The position numbers were made by a program, and so were the translations under genes. DNA of 64,000 nucleotides from Megaustenia siamemsis (lineage: Eukaryota; Mollusca; Gastropoda; Stylommatophora; Ariophantidae). The stretch is taken from contig JAVIAB010000156.1 in NCBI GenBank assembly GCA_032433765.1, positions 88,803,150 through 88,867,149 on the forward strand. Direction: 5' to 3'. Within the stretch, counting starts at the first letter, position 1. Every line of letters starts with the position of its first letter. Below the pieces are notes generated by a model. It was not told the origin of the DNA and did not search any database. It saw only the letters and a program-made list of their open reading frames with translations. This document shows, piece after piece, positions 54,095 to 64,000 of the stretch.

Positions 54095-55735
54095 AAGAAG
54101 ATGATGATGTTAATGCGTGCAGCAATCATGTTAGCTACTTGATGTTAATGTGTGCAGCAATCATGTTAGCTACTTGATGTTAATGTGTGCAGCAATCATG
54201 TTAGCTACTTGATGTTAATGTGTGCAGCAATCATGTTAGCTACTTGATGTTAATGTGTGCAGCAATCATGTTAGCTACTTGATGTTAATGTGTGCAGCAA
54301 TCATGTTAGCTACTTGATGTTAATGTGTACAGCAATCATGTTAGCTACTTGATGTTAATGTGTGCAGCAATCATGTTAGCTACTTGATGTTAATGTGTGC
54401 AGCAATCATGTTAGCTACTTGATGTTAATGTGTGCAGCAAACATGTTAGCTACTTGATGTTAATGTGTGCAGCAAGCATGTTAGCTACTTAATGTTAATG
54501 TGTGCAGCAATCATGTTAGCTACTTGATGTTAATGTGTGCAGCAATCATGTTAGCTACTTGATGTTAATGTGTACAGCAATCATGTTAGCTACTTGATGT
54601 TAATGTGTGCAGCAATCATGTTAGCTACTTGATGTTAATGTGTGCAGCAATCATGTTAGCTACTTGATGTTAATGTGTGCAGCAAACATGTTAGCTACTT
54701 GATGTTAATGTGTGCAGCAAACATGTTAGCTACTTAATGTTAATGTGTGCAGCAATCATGTTAGCTACTTGATGTTAATATGTGCAGCAATCATGTTAGC
54801 TACGTGATGTTAATGTGTGCAGCAAACATGTTAGCTACTTGATGTTAATGTGTGCAGCAATCATGTTAGCTACTTGATGTTAATGTGTGCAGCAGTCATG
54901 TTAGCTACGTGAAGTTAATGTGTGCAGGAATCATGTTAGCTACTTGATGTTAATGTGTGCAGCAATCATGTTAGCTACTTGATGTTAATGTGTGCAGCAG
55001 TCATGTTAGCTACTTGATGTTAATGTGTGCAGCAGTCATGTTAGCTACTTGATGTTAATGTGTGCAGCAAACATGTTAGCTACTTGATGTTAATGTGTGC
55101 AGCAATCATGTTAGCTATTTGATGTTAATGTGTGCAGCAGTCATGTTAGCTACTTGATGTTAATGTGTGCAGCAGTCATGTTAGCTACTTGATGTTAATG
55201 TGTGCAGCAAACATGTTAGCTACTTGATGTTAATGTGTACAGCAGTCATGTTAGCTACTTGATGTTAATGTGTGCAGCAAACATGTTAGCTACTTGATGT
55301 TAAGGTGTACAGCAGTCATGTTAGCTACTTGATGTTAATGTGTGCAGCAGTCATGTTAGCTACTTAATGTTAATGTGTGCAGCAGTCATGTTAGCTACTT
55401 GATGTTAATGTGTACAGCAGTCATGTTAGCTACTTGATGTTAATGTGTGCAGCAGTCATGTTAGCTACTTGTTTACACATCCACCTCAACTGGTGCTAGC
55501 CTCATGTTAGCTACTTGTTTCCACATCCTCCTCAACTGATGCTAGCCTCATTTTAGCTACTTGTTTCCACATCCTCAAGTGATGCTAGCCTCATGTTAGC
55601 TACTTGTTTCCACATTCTCAAGTGATGCTAGCCTCATGTTAGCTACTTGTTTCCACATCCTCAAGTGATGCTAACCTCATTTTAGCTACTTGTTTCCACA
55701 TCCTCAAGTGATGCTAGCCTCATGTTAGCTACATG
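54095..55735. repeat. Minisatellite, 35-bp unit, passing into a 43-bp relative
   Basis: The unit is TTGATGTTAATGTGTGCAGC plus AATCATGTTAGCTAC (35 bp), about 39 copies. From 55470 a related unit keeps CATGTTAGCTACTTG but carries TTTCCACATCCTCAAGTGATGCTAGCCT instead (about 43 bp, 6 copies). A six- to seven-unit block (GTACAGC... AAACATG...) recurs near 54330 and 54570. Confidence 0.95.
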
Positions 55736-55990
55736 TATAATGCACAATCATACAGATCTCTCTCCAATAATGCACAATCATTCAGATCTCTCAAATAATG
55801 CACAATCATACATATCTCTCTCCAATAATGCACAATCATATAGATCTTTCTAAAAATAATGCACAATCATACAGATCTTTCTAAAAATAATGCACAATCA
55901 TATAGATCTCTCTCCAATAATGCACAATCATACAGATCTCTCTCCAATAACGCACAATCATACAGATCTCTCTCCAATAATACACAGAAA
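55736..55990. repeat. Minisatellite, ~30-bp unit
   Basis: The unit is AATAATGCACAATCATACAG plus ATCTCTCTCC, about 9 copies with small length changes. Confidence 0.93.
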
Positions 55991-56395
55991 CTGTAACCAG
56001 ATTATAAATCGCGGTCCTTTTTATGCAAAATGACAGGCCAAGTTTGAAAATTTGTGCGGTTGTTGTCTGTTATTTGATGACTGTTTTTGTTGTTCTTTGT
56101 TCGCACATCGACTATTTCTCGTGTGCCCCGTAATGTCTTCTACAAGCACAAACATAGAGTATTGCATTTACATATGTTATCTCCATTGACATGTGCTTAT
56201 CAGTCATATATAGATATAGTAGCCATGCTTTGTTACATCATCTATTCTGACTGCATTGAAAGGAAAAAAAACACACTTAGCACAACGACTTTATACATCA
56301 GCTAACAAATAATACATATAAAATGTCATGTCTCCATCAAATGACATAACAAAAGTTACAGTCGTCTCCTTACGACTGGTAGTCAGTATCTTTAA
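55991..56395. other. Single-copy spacer
   Basis: A short plus-strand open frame (56087-56305) has no family resemblance. No splice pair or element is recognised. Confidence 0.5.
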
Positions 56396-56815
56396 CTTGA
56401 TATCAAGTGAGCCAAATACAGCTCTTTAGAGTTTAGAGGTGAAGTATCAAGTGAGCCAAATACAGCTCTTTAGAGTTTAGAGGTGAAGTATCAAGTGAGC
56501 CAAATACAGCTCTTTAGAGTTTAGAGGTGAAGTATCAAGTGAGCCAAATACAGCTCTTTAGAGTTTAGAGGTGATATATCAAGTGAGCAAAACACAGCAC
56601 TTTAGAGTTTAGAGGTGAATTATCAAATGAGCCAAATACAGCTCTTTAGAGTTTAGAGGTGAATTATCAAATGAGCCAAATACAGCTCTTTAGAGTTTAG
56701 AGGTGAAATATCAAGTGAGCCAAACACAGCTCTTTAGAGTTTAGCGGAGAATTATCAAGTGAGCCAAATACAGCTCTTTACAGTTTAGAGGTGAAATATC
56801 AAGTGAGCCATACAA
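56396..56815. repeat. Minisatellite, ~44-bp unit
   Basis: The unit is TATCAAGTGAGCCAAATACA plus GCTCTTTAGAGTTTAGAGGTGAAG, about 9-10 copies. Confidence 0.94.
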
Positions 56816-56999
56816 AGCTTTTTAGAGGTGAAAAAAACACCTTCTAGTGTCAAGTGTTTAGAAAGGAATATGTTCCACAATTTGTGTGGCCAGGTGTTTT
56901 GCTGAGTGTTTATGAGATTATGTGCATTTATATGTCTGTATGGATGAATAAACATAAACATGTACATATAGTTAAGGAAGAGAGCAAAGTGATGTAGAG

Positions 57000-57285
57000 A
57001 TGTGCATACCCTAGCGTGTCAGCCTACAGCAGCAGACCTAATCCCCGACACTTGCAATGTGTCAGTTCATTCACAATCTACAGAGATGACCAGGGAACTC
57101 GCGCACATGCCGTGGCTTGCGTCCTGGTCGCCCTTATTTATGTTTTGTACATGATTGAGTCACGTGATCATGACCAGCGCCATCTTTCTTTCCCACAACT
57201 ATCCGATACCTGTGTAGAAGGGAGCCACTAGAAGTCGCTGACCGGCGGCGTTCCAAACCGCTGCTCCTCACTTCCCAGCTGCGAT
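57000..57285. promoter_or_regulatory. GC-richer single-copy island with promoter-like motifs (candidate only)
   Basis: Unlike its AT-rich surroundings, this stretch has many CpGs (CTCGCGCACATGCCG, GTCGCTGACCGGCGGCG). It contains GTCACGTGA (CACGTG E-box, USF/TFE3 type) at about 57161 and, 17 bp on, GCGCCATCTT, the reverse complement of the YY1-type AAGATGGCGC. This pairing is common in metazoan CpG-type promoters. No downstream gene is identified: rightward lies a minisatellite. A 71-codon plus frame at 57016-57231 has a hydrophobic segment (AVACVLVALIYVLYMI) but no known family. The 180 bp before it (56816-57000) is plain AT-rich spacer. Confidence 0.35.
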
Positions 57286-57289
57286 AGTT

Positions 57290-58650
57290 ATGGCACCATC
57301 TGTCTGGCTCGATGTTGTAGACTCGCCCAGTAATGACACCATCTGTCTGACTCGATGGTGTAGACTCGCCCAGTAATTACACCATCTGTCTGGCTCGATG
57401 GTGTAGACTCGCCCAGTAATTACACCAACTGTCTGGCTCGATAGTGTAGACTCGTCCAGTAATGACACCAACTGTCTGGCTCGATAGTGTAGACTCGTCC
57501 AGTAATGACACCAACTGTCTGGCTCGATAGTGTAGACTCGACCAGTAATGACACCAACTGTCTGGCTCGATAGTGTAGACTCGTCCAGTAATGACACCAA
57601 CTGTCTGGCTCGATAGTGTAGACTCGACCAGTAATGACACCAATTGTCTGGCACGATGGTGTAAACTCGTCCAGTAATGACACCAACTGTCTGGATCGAT
57701 AGTGTAGACTCGTCCAGTAATGACACCAACTGTCCGGCTCGATAGTGTAGACTAGACGAGTAATGACACCAACTGTCTGGCTCGATAGTGTAGACTCGAC
57801 CAGTAATGACACCAACTGTCCGGCTCGATGGTGTAGACTCGACCAGTAATGACACCAACTGTCAGGCTCGATAGTGTAGACTCGACCAGTAATGACACCA
57901 ACTGTCTGGCTCGATAGTGTAGACTCGACCAGTAATGACATCAACTGTCTGGCTCGATGGTGTAGACTCGTCCAGTAATGACACCAACTGTCTGGCTCGA
58001 TAGTGTAGACTCGACCAGTAATGACACCAACTGTCCGGCTCGATAGTGTAGACTCGTCCAGTAATGACACCAACTGTCAGGCTCGATAGTGTAGACTCGT
58101 CCAATAATGACACCAACTGTCCGGCTCGATAGTGTAGACTCGTCCAGTAATGACACCAACTGTCTGGCTCGATAGTGTAGACTCGACCAGTAATGACACC
58201 AACTGTCTGGCTCGATAGTGTAGACTCGTCCAGTAATGACACCAACTGTCCGGCTCGATAGTGTAGACTAGACGAGTAATGACACCAACTGTCTGGCTCG
58301 ATAGTGTAGACTCGACCAGTAATGACACCAACTGTCCGGCTCGATAGTGTAGACTAGACGAGTAATGACACCAACTGTCTGGCTCGATAGTGTAGACTCG
58401 ACCAGTAATGACACAACTGTCTGGCTCGATAGTGTAGACTCGACCAGTAATGACACCAACTGTCAGGCTCGATGGTGTAGACTCGTCCAGTAATGACACC
58501 AACTGTCCGGCTCGATAGTGTAGACTCGACCAGTAATGACACCAACTGTCAGGCTCGATGGTGTAGACTCGACCAGTAATGACACCAACTGTCAGGCTCG
58601 ATAGTGTAGACTCGTCCAGTAATGACACCAACTGTCAGGCTCGATGGTCT
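57290..58650. repeat. Minisatellite, 43-bp unit, CpG-containing
   Basis: The unit is AGTAATGACACCAACTGTCT plus GGCTCGATAGTGTAGACTCGTCC (43 bp), about 32 copies, 2-3 CpGs each. CTCGTCC and CTCGACC forms alternate, and GACTAGACGAG variants recur near 57753, 58268 and 58354. Open minus frames in several phases are artefacts. Confidence 0.95.
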
Positions 58651-59860
58651 TCACACTTTCCAGCATGTTAAACCTTCGCCAATTATGACCCCCTACCCCC
58701 ACCCACCTTGTCCACATGAAACAAGTCAAGGTTAATGATGTTCTCACTGATGTGTAGGTGACCTATGGTGTTGTTTGTGGAGGCTTGTCTCGTCTGTCAG
58801 TCAAGTTTGTGAAGGTGGAGTACACACAATCACCTATTGAGGTGAAGTACACATGACCAATGTAAAGTCAATATTTTTTTTCTCATTTACTTTCTCAACT
58901 GATCGGTGTTGACGTTTTAGCTTGTAATTTGTTGAAACTGGTTTGTTTACTAGTTCATAATCTCATCTTAATTTGCTATAGATTTTATATATTTTTTAGT
59001 CTTAATTTTGTCAATAAATTGACACTGGAATTCTCTTCATATATTCTTTGAAGTTCACTAGTTTTTATTCCCTCTTTCTAATGATTGATGCAGAAAGTGA
59101 ACACATTTTATTCACTAACTTACTCTGCCTTTAATTTGCCTTTTTTCATTCGCAGTTCTACTTTTTTTTATTATTTAGTGTAATATTTGATTTGGTCATT
59201 TTAGCAACTTTTGTTTCATTTCAAATTCACTTTTTACATTTTGTTTTGGGATTTGCTTGTGTTTTGTTTTCATTTTACTTTCACAGTTTGATCACTGGAT
59301 CGTTTTGCTGTTAAATTATGGCAGGCAACAAACCATTGTTCATCCTTGGATGGTGCAAATTTTAGCAATCGCTTTTTAGAGGGTGTCTAACTTGTGAAAG
59401 GAGTACACTCACCAAATGTTATGTTTCCATGTGAAGATATTTTACACTGGATATCTATGAATGTGTATGTATACTTTAAACATCAAATATAGCAACATAT
59501 GGTACCAATTTTCATCCCTTTAGAATTTTAGAAAAAATTCCCATTGAAAGGTATACATCATGGAAGGAATACACTCTCCAAATTCTTGCTTTTATGCCCA
59601 GCACTGGATTTTTACCAAAATCTGTCAGTCAAAGTGGACATACATTTATAGACATATATTTGTTTATAAATTTTCTTAACTGTTTTTATGCCCTGCTTTC
59701 ACAGAGTCATTACAAAGATTTTTTTTAATTTTTAACCCAGAAAACGTATTGAGACCATTCTTATGTCTTAGTGTCTACAATAAATGGTCTCTGCACTTTT
59801 TTTCTCTCAACATTCCTTTCTAAATACCGCTTTCAACATCTGCTCGTTTTATTTACTTAC
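58651..59860. other. Longest single-copy stretch of the right half, AT-rich
   Basis: About 1.2 kb without tandem repeats. No long open frame, no recognised splice-bounded exon and no known element. Near 59390-59600 two passages resemble each other (GGAGTACACTCACCAAATG and GGAATACACTCTCCAAATTC), perhaps an old duplication. Confidence 0.6.
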
Positions 59861-62800
59861 ACAGAACTTACTTTTCTCATAAACCACTTGTACACAGAAC
59901 CTACTTTTCTCATAAACCACTTGTACACAAAGCCTACTTTCCTCATAAATCACTTATACACAAAACCTACTTTTATCATAAATCATTTGTTGACAGATCC
60001 TACTTTTCTCATAAAACATTTGTTGACAGAGCCTACTTTTCTGATAAATCATTTGTGGAAAGAGCCTACTTTTCTCATAAATCACTTGTTGACAGAGCCT
60101 ACTTTACTCATAAATCACTTGTTGACAGAGCCTACTTTCCTCATAAATCACTTGTTGGCAGAGCCTACTTTCCTCATAAATCACTTGTTGACAGAGCCTA
60201 CTTTCCTCATAAATCACTTGTTGACAGAGCCTACTTTCCTCATAAATCACTTGTTGACAGAACCTACTTTCCTCATAAATCACTTGTTGACAAAGCCAAC
60301 TTTTCTGATAAATAATTAGTTGACAGAGCCTACTTTCCTCATAAATCACTTGTTGACAGAGCCTACTTTCCTCATAAATCACTTGTTGACAGAGCCTACT
60401 TTCCTCATAAATCACTTGTTGACAGAACCTACTTTCCTCATAAATCACTTGTTGACAAAGCCTACTTTTCTCATAAATAATTTGTTGACAGAGCCTACTT
60501 TCCTCATAAATCACTTGTTGACAAAGCCTACTTTTCTCATAAATAATTCGTTGACAGAGCCTACTTTTCTCATAAATCACTTGTTGACAGAGCCTACTTT
60601 CCTCATAAATCACTTGTTGACAGAGCCTACTTTCCTCATAAATCACTTGTTGACAGAACCTACTTTCCTCATAAATCACTTGTTGACAAAGCCTACTTTT
60701 CTCATAAATAATTTGTTGACAGAGCCTACTTTCCTCATAAGCCACATGTTGACAGAGCCTACTTTCCTCATAAATCACTTGTTGACAGAGCCTACTTTCC
60801 TCATAAGCCACTTGTTGACAGAGCCTACTTTCCTCATAAATCACTTGTTGACAGAGACTACTTTCCTCATAAATCACTTGTTGGCAGAGCCTACTTTACT
60901 CATAAATCACTTGTTGACAGAGCCTACTTTCCTCATAAATCACTTGTTGGCAGAGCCTACTTTCCTCATAAATCACTTGTTGACAGAGCCTACTTTCCTC
61001 ATAAATCACTTGTTGACAAAGCCTACTTTCCTCATAAATCACTTGTTGACAGAACCTACTTTCCTCATAAATCACTTGTTGACAAAGCCAACGTTTCTGA
61101 TAAATAATTAGTTGACAGAGCCTACTTTCCTCATAAATCACTTGTTGACAGGGCCTACTTTCCTCATGAATCACTTGTTGACAGAGCCTACTTTCCTCAT
61201 AAATCACTTGTTGACAGAACCTACTTTCCTCATAAATCACTTGTTGACAAAGCCTACTTTTCTCATAAATAATTTGTTGACAGAGCCTACTTTCCTCATA
61301 ATCACTTGTTGACAAAGCCTACTTTTCTCATAAATAATTCGTTGACAGAGCCTACTTTTCTCATAAATCACTTGTTGACAGAGCCTACTTTCCTCATTCT
61401 TGTTGACAGAGCCTACTTTCCTCATAAATCACTTGTTGAGCCTAGCCTACTTTCCTCATAAATCACTTGTTGACAGAGCCTACTTTCCTCATAAATCACT
61501 TGTTGACAGAGCCTACTTTCCTCATAAATCACTTGTTGACAGAACCTACTTTCCTCATAAATCACTTGTTGACAAAGCCTACTTTTCTCATAAATAATTT
61601 GTTGACAGAGCCTACTTTCCTCATAAATCACTTGTTGACAAAGCCTACTTTTCTCATAAATAATTCGTTGACAGAGCCTACTTTTCTCATAAATCACTTG
61701 TTGACAGAGCCTACTTTCCTCATAAATCACTTGTTGACAGAGCCTACTTTCCTCATAAATCACTTGTTGACAGAACCTACTTTCCTCATAAATCACTTGT
61801 TGACAAAGCCTACTTTTCTCATAAATAATTTGTTGACAGAGCCTACTTTCCTCATAAGCCACATGTTGACAGAGCCTACTTTCCTCATAAATCACTTGTT
61901 GACAGAGCCTACTTTCCTCATAAGCCACTTGTTGACAGAGCCTACTTTCCTCATAAATCACTTGTTGACAGAGACTACTTTCCTCATAAATCACTTGTTG
62001 GCAGAGCCTACTTTACTCATAAATCACTTGTTGACAGAGCCTACTTTCCTCATAAATCACTTGTTGGCAGAGCCTACTTTCCTCATAAATCACTTGTTGA
62101 CAGAGCCTACTTTCCTCATAAATCACTTGTTGACAAAGCCTACTTTCCTCATAAATCACTTGTTGACAGAACCTACTTTCCTCATAAATCACTTGTTGAC
62201 AAAGCCAACGTTTCTGATAAATAATTAGTTGACAGAGCCTACTTTCCTCATAAATCACTTGTTGACAGGGCCTACTTTCCTCATGAATCACTTGTTGACA
62301 GAGCCTACTTTCCTCATAAATCACTTGTTGACAGAACCTACTTTCCTCATAAATCACTTGTTGACAAAGCCTACTTTTCTCATAAATAATTTGTTGACAG
62401 AGCCTACTTTCCTCATAATCACTTGTTGACAAAGCCTACTTTTCTCATAAATAATTCGTTGACAGAGCCTACTTTTCTCATAAATCACTTGTTGACAAAG
62501 CCAACTTTTCTGATAAATAATTAGTTGACAGAGCCTACTTTCCTCATAAATCACTTGTTGACAAAGCCAACTTTTCTGATAAATAATTAGTTGACAGAGC
62601 CTACTTTCCTCATAAATCACTTGTTGACAGAGCCTACTTTCCTCATAAATCACTTGTTGACAGAGCCTACTTTCCTCATAAATCACTTGTTGACAGAACC
62701 TACTTTCCTCATAAATCACTTGTTGACAAAGCCTACTTTTCTCATAAATAATTTGTTGACAGAGCCTACTTTCCTCATAAATCACTTGTTGACAAAGCCT

Positions 62801-63030
62801 ACTTTTCTCATAAATCACTTGTTGACAGAGCCTACTTTCCTTATAAGCCACATGTTGACAGAGCCTACTTTCCTCATAAATCACTTGTTGACAGAGCCTA
62901 CTTTCCTCATAAATCACTTGTTGACAGAGCCTAGTTTCCTCATAAATCACTTGTTGACAGAGCCTACTTTCCTCATAAATCACATGTTGACAGAGCCTAC
63001 TTTCCTCATAAATCACATGTTGACAGAGCC
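59861..63030. repeat. Minisatellite, 33-bp unit, with a ~1-kb recent duplication
   Basis: The unit is CATAAATCACTTGTTGACAG plus AGCCTACTTTCCT (33 bp, 11 codons), about 95 copies. Rare variants recur with a constant offset of 1117 bp from about 60350-61380 to 61467-62497, including AGTCCTACTTTCC-free blocks, GCCAACGTTTCTGATAAATAATTAG and the GGGCCTACTTTCCTCATG unit. Both strands stay open for hundreds of codons because 33 is a multiple of three; no gene is implied. Confidence 0.96.
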
Positions 63031-63620
63031 TACTTGTGTTGGTTTCCAACTAATGAAAGTTGTAAAGCTCATTTTTCTTCGACCTGTGTCGCCGCACACG
63101 CTAGAGCCGCTTCTTGTCTTCCTTATTAAAAGTGCCACAAAGAATAGATTTCACATCGTGCTAGCCGTGTCCATGTTATTGTTGTCATCACTTCCACATT
63201 GCAACCTTCTCTTGATGTTTCTTTGTTTATAAATCTGGATCATTGTTTGATCATTACTATTTGCCTGCTTTTGGTCCATCGTCTTCAACTAATATTTTGT
63301 GCTTGAATTAGGTCACTAGTTGCTTGATTGTTGCAGTTGTCCATGTTTAGCTACAATATTTGGAAGTTTATTTGTGTGAACCAATGAAACAAATATGTTG
63401 ACATCGTTTTGATTGCAGCATAAGTGTTCATATACAAATGGATGTATGTCACACATTTCTTATGTTCGACCAACGTTTGCATACACACACACACACACAA
63501 ACATATTTAAACTGTTTATATTCTCAACAATGGGAATAAAATTAGCTTCCATTTTTATGATTTTAATTATTTAGATTTATGTTTTAAGTTCTGATGTTTT
63601 TATTTGTAATGTTTTATATA
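63031..63620. other. Single-copy AT-rich spacer with an (AC)n run
   Basis: The open frame of the previous array runs into it until about 63232 by chance. An (AC)n run sits at about 63482-63499. No recognised feature. Confidence 0.55.
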
Positions 63621-63925
63621 AAAGAACTGTCATCTGTGAGAATTGTCATCTATGAGAATTGTCATCTGTGAGAATTGTCATCTGTGAGAATTGTCATCTG
63701 TGAAGATTGCCATCTGTAAGAATTGTCATCTGTGAGAATGTCATATGTGAGGATTGTCATCTGTGAGAATGTCATATGTGAGGATTGTCATCTGCGAGAA
63801 GGTCATATGTGAGAATTGTCATATGTGAGAATGTCATACGTGAGGATTGTCAGCTGTGAGAATGTCATATGTGAGGATTGTCATCTGTGAGAATGTCATA
63901 TGTGAGGATTGTCATCTGTGATTGA
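63621..63925. repeat. Minisatellite, 16-bp unit with a 31-bp composite
   Basis: Units of AATTGTCATCTGTGAG (16 bp) pass into a composite AATGTCATATGTGAGGATTGTCATCTGTGAG. About 19 short units in total. The last 75 bp of the window are single copy with nothing recognised. Confidence 0.92.
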
Positions 63926-64000
63926 GTTCACCGTTTATTCTCGCCTGTGAGAGTTTGATGAGAAATGATTGGAGCCAGCAGAAAACAAAGTTGTGTGAGG

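Noticed and set aside
59771..63232. Long frames encoding TEPTFLINHLL or YEESRLCQQVI repeats
   Set aside because: The 33-bp array has a unit that is a multiple of three with no stop; both strands are open; no start context, signal or known domain.

Overview
This is a metazoan nuclear window, most likely from a marine invertebrate; a mollusc or other lophotrochozoan is my best guess, at low confidence. The evidence is spliced coding exons, a roughly 15 kb intron, tRNA-derived SINEs, RTE-type and RNase-H-bearing non-LTR retrotransposons, and no prokaryotic gene organisation. By eye about 70% of the window is tandem repeat: some thirty unrelated minisatellite families with units of about 10 to 51 bp, one after another. 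Almost every long open frame in these arrays is an artefact of repeat phase.

Host gene: two exons on the + strand join in frame. The first (6773-6952) is exactly 60 codons; the second (21920-22228) is 102 codons plus a stop. Both boundaries are phase 0 with AG/GT signals. The join reads ...DPEDIR|AELKRLYTQL..., followed by DNPHISKRRGGRK. I recognise this as the region after the 7TM domain of the GPR158/GPR179 family of class C orphan receptors (in flies, the CG31760 type). The 7TM exons must lie left of the window. The 14,967 bp intron is almost wholly arrays and retrotransposons.

Layout: 1-3975 minisatellites, one of them derived from a piece of a retrotransposon ORF; 4254-6650 a three-level nest (SINE in RTE-B in RTE-A), each level with its own target-site duplication; 6773-6952 exon; 6984-10955 arrays and a SINE; 10975-11914 second RTE-A copy; 12424-14335 a 39-bp array split by a SINE; 14336-15060 decayed LINE; 15075-18020 a 32-bp array; 18178-21670 a pyrimidine-rich 11-bp array; 21920-22228 exon; 22535-30424 arrays, including a 10-bp array whose unit matches the p53-family half-site; 30436-33091 a young 5'-truncated RNase-H-bearing LINE with an intact 871-codon ORF; 33092-64000 further arrays with small single-copy islands, a second RTE-B copy (52146-52738), a foldback element (46161-46318), and one GC-richer island with promoter-like motifs (about 57000-57285).

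The most interesting points are the indel-free 10-bp p53-half-site-like array, the minisatellite born from a retrotransposon reverse-transcriptase ORF that keeps its reading frame, the nested insertions datable by their duplications, and a receptor exon 180 bp long squeezed between a retrotransposon and a minisatellite.
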